A stretch of 64,000 nt of DNA from Thermococcus sp. M36. GTDB lineage: Archaea > Methanobacteriota_B > Thermococci > Thermococcales > Thermococcaceae. The notes under the pieces are model-generated. The model did not search any database and was not told where the DNA came from. It was given only the letters and a program-made list of their open reading frames with translations. Both the position numbers and the translations under genes were made by a program. This document shows, piece after piece, positions 61,006 through 64,000 of this stretch. The first letter of the stretch is position 1. Each line of letters opens with the position of its first letter. Where the stretch lies: positions 124,001-188,000 of the forward strand of contig NZ_SNUH01000002.1 in assembly GCF_012027355.1 (NCBI RefSeq), given 5' to 3'.

Positions 61006-62346
61006 TCAGTCCCTCCAGTCGAGGAGCCTCTTCTCACCTTCAATCTTCTTGTACTCAGCGATGTCCATCGTCATCTCAAGCGTCCCGATGTAGTTCCCGT
61101 CTTTGTCAAAGAGCGGCACATACTTGATGTAGACGTACTTCGGCCCGAGCCTGAGCCAGAAGGTCGCCTCCTTTTTCCTGCCCTCCTTGAAGGCCTTGAG
61201 TATCTTGTTGACAATGTGGACGCTCTTCGGTGGGTGGCACAGCTGGACCGGCCTTCCGAGAACAGAGAGAGTTCTTGTGAATATCCTTTCGCCCGGCGAG
61301 AAGAACCTAACACGGTCGTCCTTGTCAATGAAGGTAACATCTACCGGGAGGGCCTCAAAGATCGCCTTGAGCTCCTCAGCGCTGAGGTAGCCGGTTTCAA
61401 GGTCTATGTCACCCTCGCGCTTGAGCTGAGTTCTGTCAAACTCAAGGGGCCTTCCCTTCAATGCCTGCTGAACTTCCTTCGGGAGGTCGAGCAACTGTTC
61501 AACGCTCAGCTCGGGCTCTATCTCCCAGGGGTGGAGGGGCTTAACGTCCTCACCCGGATCCCAGGCGGGCGGGTTGACCTTGTAGTAGCCTATCTCGTCT
61601 TCCTGGAGTCTTATTGCCTTCCACTCGCCCTCGGTGAGGAGAGCTTTAAGCGTCGGATAGTAGATGTTGTTCTCCCTGAACACCATATCGCTGAGCGCAA
61701 AAGCGGCTTCTCCTGCCTTGGCCTTGAAGCGCTCGACGAACTCCTCCCACGGCATTTCATCTCTCCTCATCAAAAGTTCCGCCAGACGCTTTATCATGAA
61801 CCTTATCTCGTCGTGCTTCGTCCAGAGAACGGTCGCTATGGCAGTTAGACCCCTGCGCTCAATGTAGGGGAAGGTGAGCATCTCCTCCCGGTTGTAATGG
61901 GTGAAGCCGACTTTTCTGAGGTTGTTCACTATCTCCTCAAGAACCCCAAGAATTTCCTTCCTCATGCGCTCGTCTTTGGTTGTCGCCAAAGTCCTCGCGT
62001 AGAGGTTGAGCATCTCCGCGTCTTTCATTATCTCCTTATTCTCAAGGTATAGCGTCTTCAGGGGGTGGCCCTCGGGCAGGCCTTTCTCCTCAAGCTCTTC
62101 CGTCCCCTTGACCGCCTCGCGGAAGAGTTCGACGTGTAAATCGCACATCTTGGCGATGTCCTTGGCGGAAATTCCCTCCTTTACGAGCTCCTGCTCGATG
62201 AGGGGTATCTCAAGGGGCGAGATGCCGCTGAGAACGGCCCTGAACTCCTCCTTGAGCTTGTTAACATCCTCTCCCTCATGGATCCTCAGTAAGAGCTTCT
62301 TGAGCTGTTCTTTCTTATATTCTCGATTGTTCAGTAACTCGGTCAT
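61006..62346 (-). CDS. DUF438 - hemerythrin-like - PAS protein
   Basis: A 446-residue sensor-like protein. Residues 1 to about 75 are DUF438 (YKKEQLKKLLLRIHEGEDVNKLKEEFRAVLSGISPLEIPLIEQELVKEGI). The middle has a hemerythrin-like helical region with His residues (CDLHVELF, FTHYNREEM, WTKHDEIRFMI). The C-terminal ~110 residues form a PAS domain (IFEALPVDVTFIDKDDRVRFFSP, GTLEMTMDIAEYKKIEG). Such proteins may sense oxygen, NO or redox state through iron or a PAS ligand. ATG 62346 has GGTGAT close upstream; it is divergent from the DUF2249 gene. Confidence 0.85.
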   Translation of the reverse strand: MTELLNNREYKKEQLKKLLLRIHEGEDVNKLKEEFRAVLSGISPLEIPLIEQELVKEGISAKDIAKMCDLHVELFREAVKGTEELEEKGLPEGHPLKTLYLENKEIMKDAEMLNLYARTLATTKDERMRKEILGVLEEIVNNLRKVGFTHYNREEMLTFPYIERRGLTAIATVLWTKHDEIRFMIKRLAELLMRRDEMPWEEFVERFKAKAGEAAFALSDMVFRENNIYYPTLKALLTEGEWKAIRLQEDEIGYYKVNPPAWDPGEDVKPLHPWEIEPELSVEQLLDLPKEVQQALKGRPLEFDRTQLKREGDIDLETGYLSAEELKAIFEALPVDVTFIDKDDRVRFFSPGERIFTRTLSVLGRPVQLCHPPKSVHIVNKILKAFKEGRKKEATFWLRLGPKYVYIKYVPLFDKDGNYIGTLEMTMDIAEYKKIEGEKRLLDWRD

Positions 62347-62458
62347 CATTATCACCTTCATGACGAGTGTCATACTGAGTACTTTTAAGCGTTTCTGGAC
62401 AGATGTGCCCAACAAATTTTATATGTCGCATGTCATAGGTTGGGGTGGTGATGCAAGA

Positions 62459-62935
62459 ATGATGCTCGACGTTCGCGGTTTGAACCCGCCCCAGCCGGCG
62501 GTTATGATCGTAGAGGCCCTCGGGAAGCTTAAGACTGGGGAAACGCTCGAAGTAATCGGCGACAAGCCCTTCGTGGGCATTATTCCAAAGCTTGAAGAAG
62601 CGGGCTATAAAGTAGAAGTCAAGGAGGTCTCGGGGTTCTTCATCCTCAAAGTCACGAAGACCGAAGAATCAAAGGAGCTGAGCATGGAGGTGGAGGAGTG
62701 CGACGATAAGTTAGAGGAGATAACGGAAGACACCAACGTGGCCAAACTCCTAAAGGCCTATCCCGAATCCCTGAAGATACTTGTGAAGTACGGCTTCTCC
62801 CCCCTTGAGAACCCCGAGATGAGAAAAACACTCGCAAGGACGATTACTTTGAAGCAGGCAAAAGATCTCATTGGAATGAGCGACGAGAAGTTCAAAGAGA
62901 TGGTGGAGGAGCTTAAGGCCCTGGAAAAGGGCTGA
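62459..62935 (+). CDS. DUF2249-DUF1858 two-domain protein
   Basis: A 158-residue protein. Residues 1 to about 70 are a DUF2249/TusA-like domain (LDVRGLNPPQPAVMIVEALGKLKTGETLEVIGDKPF); the C-terminal ~75 are DUF1858 (ITEDTNVAKLLKAYPESLKILVKYGFSPLENPEMRKTLARTITLKQA). Both domains turn up beside hemerythrin/DUF438 and nitrosative-stress genes in other prokaryotes. TTTTATATG at 62417-62425 is the promoter, shared with the divergent DUF438 gene. ATG 62459 has GGTGAT six bases upstream. Confidence 0.85.
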   Translation: MMLDVRGLNPPQPAVMIVEALGKLKTGETLEVIGDKPFVGIIPKLEEAGYKVEVKEVSGFFILKVTKTEESKELSMEVEECDDKLEEITEDTNVAKLLKAYPESLKILVKYGFSPLENPEMRKTLARTITLKQAKDLIGMSDEKFKEMVEELKALEKG

Positions 62936-63025
62936 ACGCTTTCTTTAATTCTTGGATTCTTGAAATCAATAATTAAACAATTCTGTGCTCTGGGAATTCA
63001 GAAAAGAAAAAACGAGGGTAGAAGA

Positions 63026-64000
63026 TCAATCCAGCTCCTCCGCGAGGGGAGAGTCCTCTTCTACCTTTATTCCCTTGCTGAGCATGTCCCTGAGGTCAGC
63101 CTCCGGGTCGCCGGTGAGCCTGAGGTCAAACTGCCTCCTGAGGATTTCAAACACATTGGGAGTCAGGAACTCCGGAGCCTTAGGTCCGATGTAGATGCCC
63201 TTGATCCCGAGGTAGAGGAGCGAGTAGAGTATCGCTATGGCCTTCTGCTCCATCCAGCTCAGGACAATGCTCACGGGCAGGGAGTTCACGTCGGTTCCGA
63301 GCTCGTTCGCAAGTGCTATTGCAATCTCGATTATCGAGTAGACGTTGTTGCACTGACCGAAGTCGAGGAACCGCGGGATTCCCTCGATGGTGCCGTAGTT
63401 CCTCGCGTTGTAGCGGAACTTGCCACAAGCCGCTGAGAGTATCAGGGCATCGTCGGGGATCAGCTCGGTGAGCCTCTCGTAGTAGCCCATGCCCTTGTGC
63501 GGGGTGTCACAGCCACCCACGACGAAGATGTGCCTTATCTTGCCCTCCTGAATGAGCTCTATCAGCCTGTCTTTCATGGCCAGAACGTTGGTGTGGTGGA
63601 AGCCCGTGAGAAGCTTTCCGCCGTCGTAGGGGTTCATCTCCGGTGTCTCAAGGGCACGCTTTATGAGCGGCTCGAAGTTGTAGTCCTCTATGTGGGGAAC
63701 CCCCTCAAGGCCAGCTATTCCAACGGTGAAGATTCTGTCCTGATATGCCTTCGTGGGCTGCTGAACACAGTTGCTGGTTCCGAGTATTACACCCGGGAAC
63801 TCTGCGAATTCCTTCTTCTGGTAGAGCCACGAGCCTCCCCAGTTGCCGTAGAGGGCTTTGAACTTCCTCAGCTCGGGGTAGGCGTGGGCCGGGAACATCT
63901 CTGCGTGGGTGTAAACTTTAAGCTCATCCTCAAGACCGAGCTCCTCTATCTGCCTGAGGAGTTCATACAGAGCCTTGTAGCTGTGGCCGGTAACGAGTAT
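63026..64000 (-). CDS. hcp: Hybrid-cluster protein (hydroxylamine reductase), C-terminal part
   Basis: The frame runs beyond the end of the window, so the N-terminal part (with the 4Fe-4S Cys cluster) is missing. The ~324 residues seen contain the hybrid-cluster segments: VYTHAEMFPAHAYPEL, ILGTSNCVQQP, VVGGCDTPHKGMGYYERL, SAACGKFRYNAR and FLDFGQCNNVYS. Hcp reduces hydroxylamine or, as now thought, NO, and protects against nitrosative stress. It converges with the DUF2249 gene. Confidence 0.93.
   Translation of the reverse strand: MLVTGHSYKALYELLRQIEELGLEDELKVYTHAEMFPAHAYPELRKFKALYGNWGGSWLYQKKEFAEFPGVILGTSNCVQQPTKAYQDRIFTVGIAGLEGVPHIEDYNFEPLIKRALETPEMNPYDGGKLLTGFHHTNVLAMKDRLIELIQEGKIRHIFVVGGCDTPHKGMGYYERLTELIPDDALILSAACGKFRYNARNYGTIEGIPRFLDFGQCNNVYSIIEIAIALANELGTDVNSLPVSIVLSWMEQKAIAILYSLLYLGIKGIYIGPKAPEFLTPNVFEILRRQFDLRLTGDPEADLRDMLSKGIKVEEDSPLAEELD

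Overview
The window looks like chromosomal DNA of a hyperthermophilic archaeon of the order Thermococcales, most likely a Thermococcus. The grounds are a four-gene cytosolic NiFe sulfhydrogenase (hydBGDA), a complete 13-gene MBX/MBS sulfane-sulfur reductase operon, exact SurR-type operator sequences (GTTn3AACn5GTT) at both of those promoters, TTTATA-type TATA boxes, GGTGA/GGAGGTG ribosome binding sites, archaeal ribosomal and translation proteins (eS1, uS15, aRF1), archaeal LonB, class III (pilin-like) signal peptides and box C/D and H/ACA guide RNAs. Coding density is high and genes are often joined by ATGA overlaps. No insertion sequence, prophage, CRISPR array or integrated element was seen.

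Layout. 1-8103: end of a riboflavin kinase gene, a membrane protein, a PRC-barrel protein, a TrkA-N/DHH phosphoesterase, a long DUF2226 protein, a C/D guide RNA, a KaiC-like protein that has lost its P-loop facing a FilR1-like (DUF1724) regulator, a UbiA prenyltransferase and an EamA transporter. 8104-11152: a two-hairpin H/ACA guide RNA, an HTH-CBS regulator, a lipoprotein carrying two fused BtuF-like binding domains and a 57-residue membrane peptide. 11153-15982: the SurR-controlled hydrogenase operon and its maturation protease. 15994-23079: LonB, DUF2666, a C/D guide RNA, RidA, JAMM protease, ArsR and MazG pair, Lrp, DUF92, a second C/D guide RNA and a THUMP-SPOUT methylase. 23183-26935 (minus strand): eS1, Pcc1, GAN nuclease, uS15, a secreted lamin-tail protein, initiator tRNA-Met and a possible small gene in an AT-rich stretch.

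27135-33241: the two subunits of phosphomevalonate dehydratase, a zinc-ribbon site-2 protease, an HTH protein facing a cluster of two pilin-like peptides, a HEAT-like protein and a BofA-like peptide, then aRF1. 33247-44802: a DapA-family aldolase, ArgS, an orphan lipoate-ligase C-terminal domain with a SpoIIM protein, a DUF354 protein, a structured intergenic segment, WecC and WecB for UDP-ManNAcA, three paralogous secreted proteins of unknown function, a radical SAM protein and an ACT-domain regulator.

44803-54834 is the mbxABCDFGHH'MJKLN operon. Its promoter carries an exact SurR site upstream of the TATA box and a near-match over the predicted start site. Together with the hydrogenase operon this gives the expected hydrogen-versus-sulfur switch: SurR activates hydrogenase and represses MBX until sulfur oxidises it. 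54948-64000: tandem DUF996 membrane proteins, an NCS2 permease, a class III aminotransferase/racemase facing an Lrp/FFRP regulator, then an M24-fold protein lacking most metal ligands joined to a cupin and a DUF438-PAS protein, a divergent DUF2249-DUF1858 protein, and the start of a hybrid-cluster protein gene. The last group suggests a redox or nitrosative-stress neighbourhood.

All functional calls come from reading motifs and from remembered families; no database search was run.
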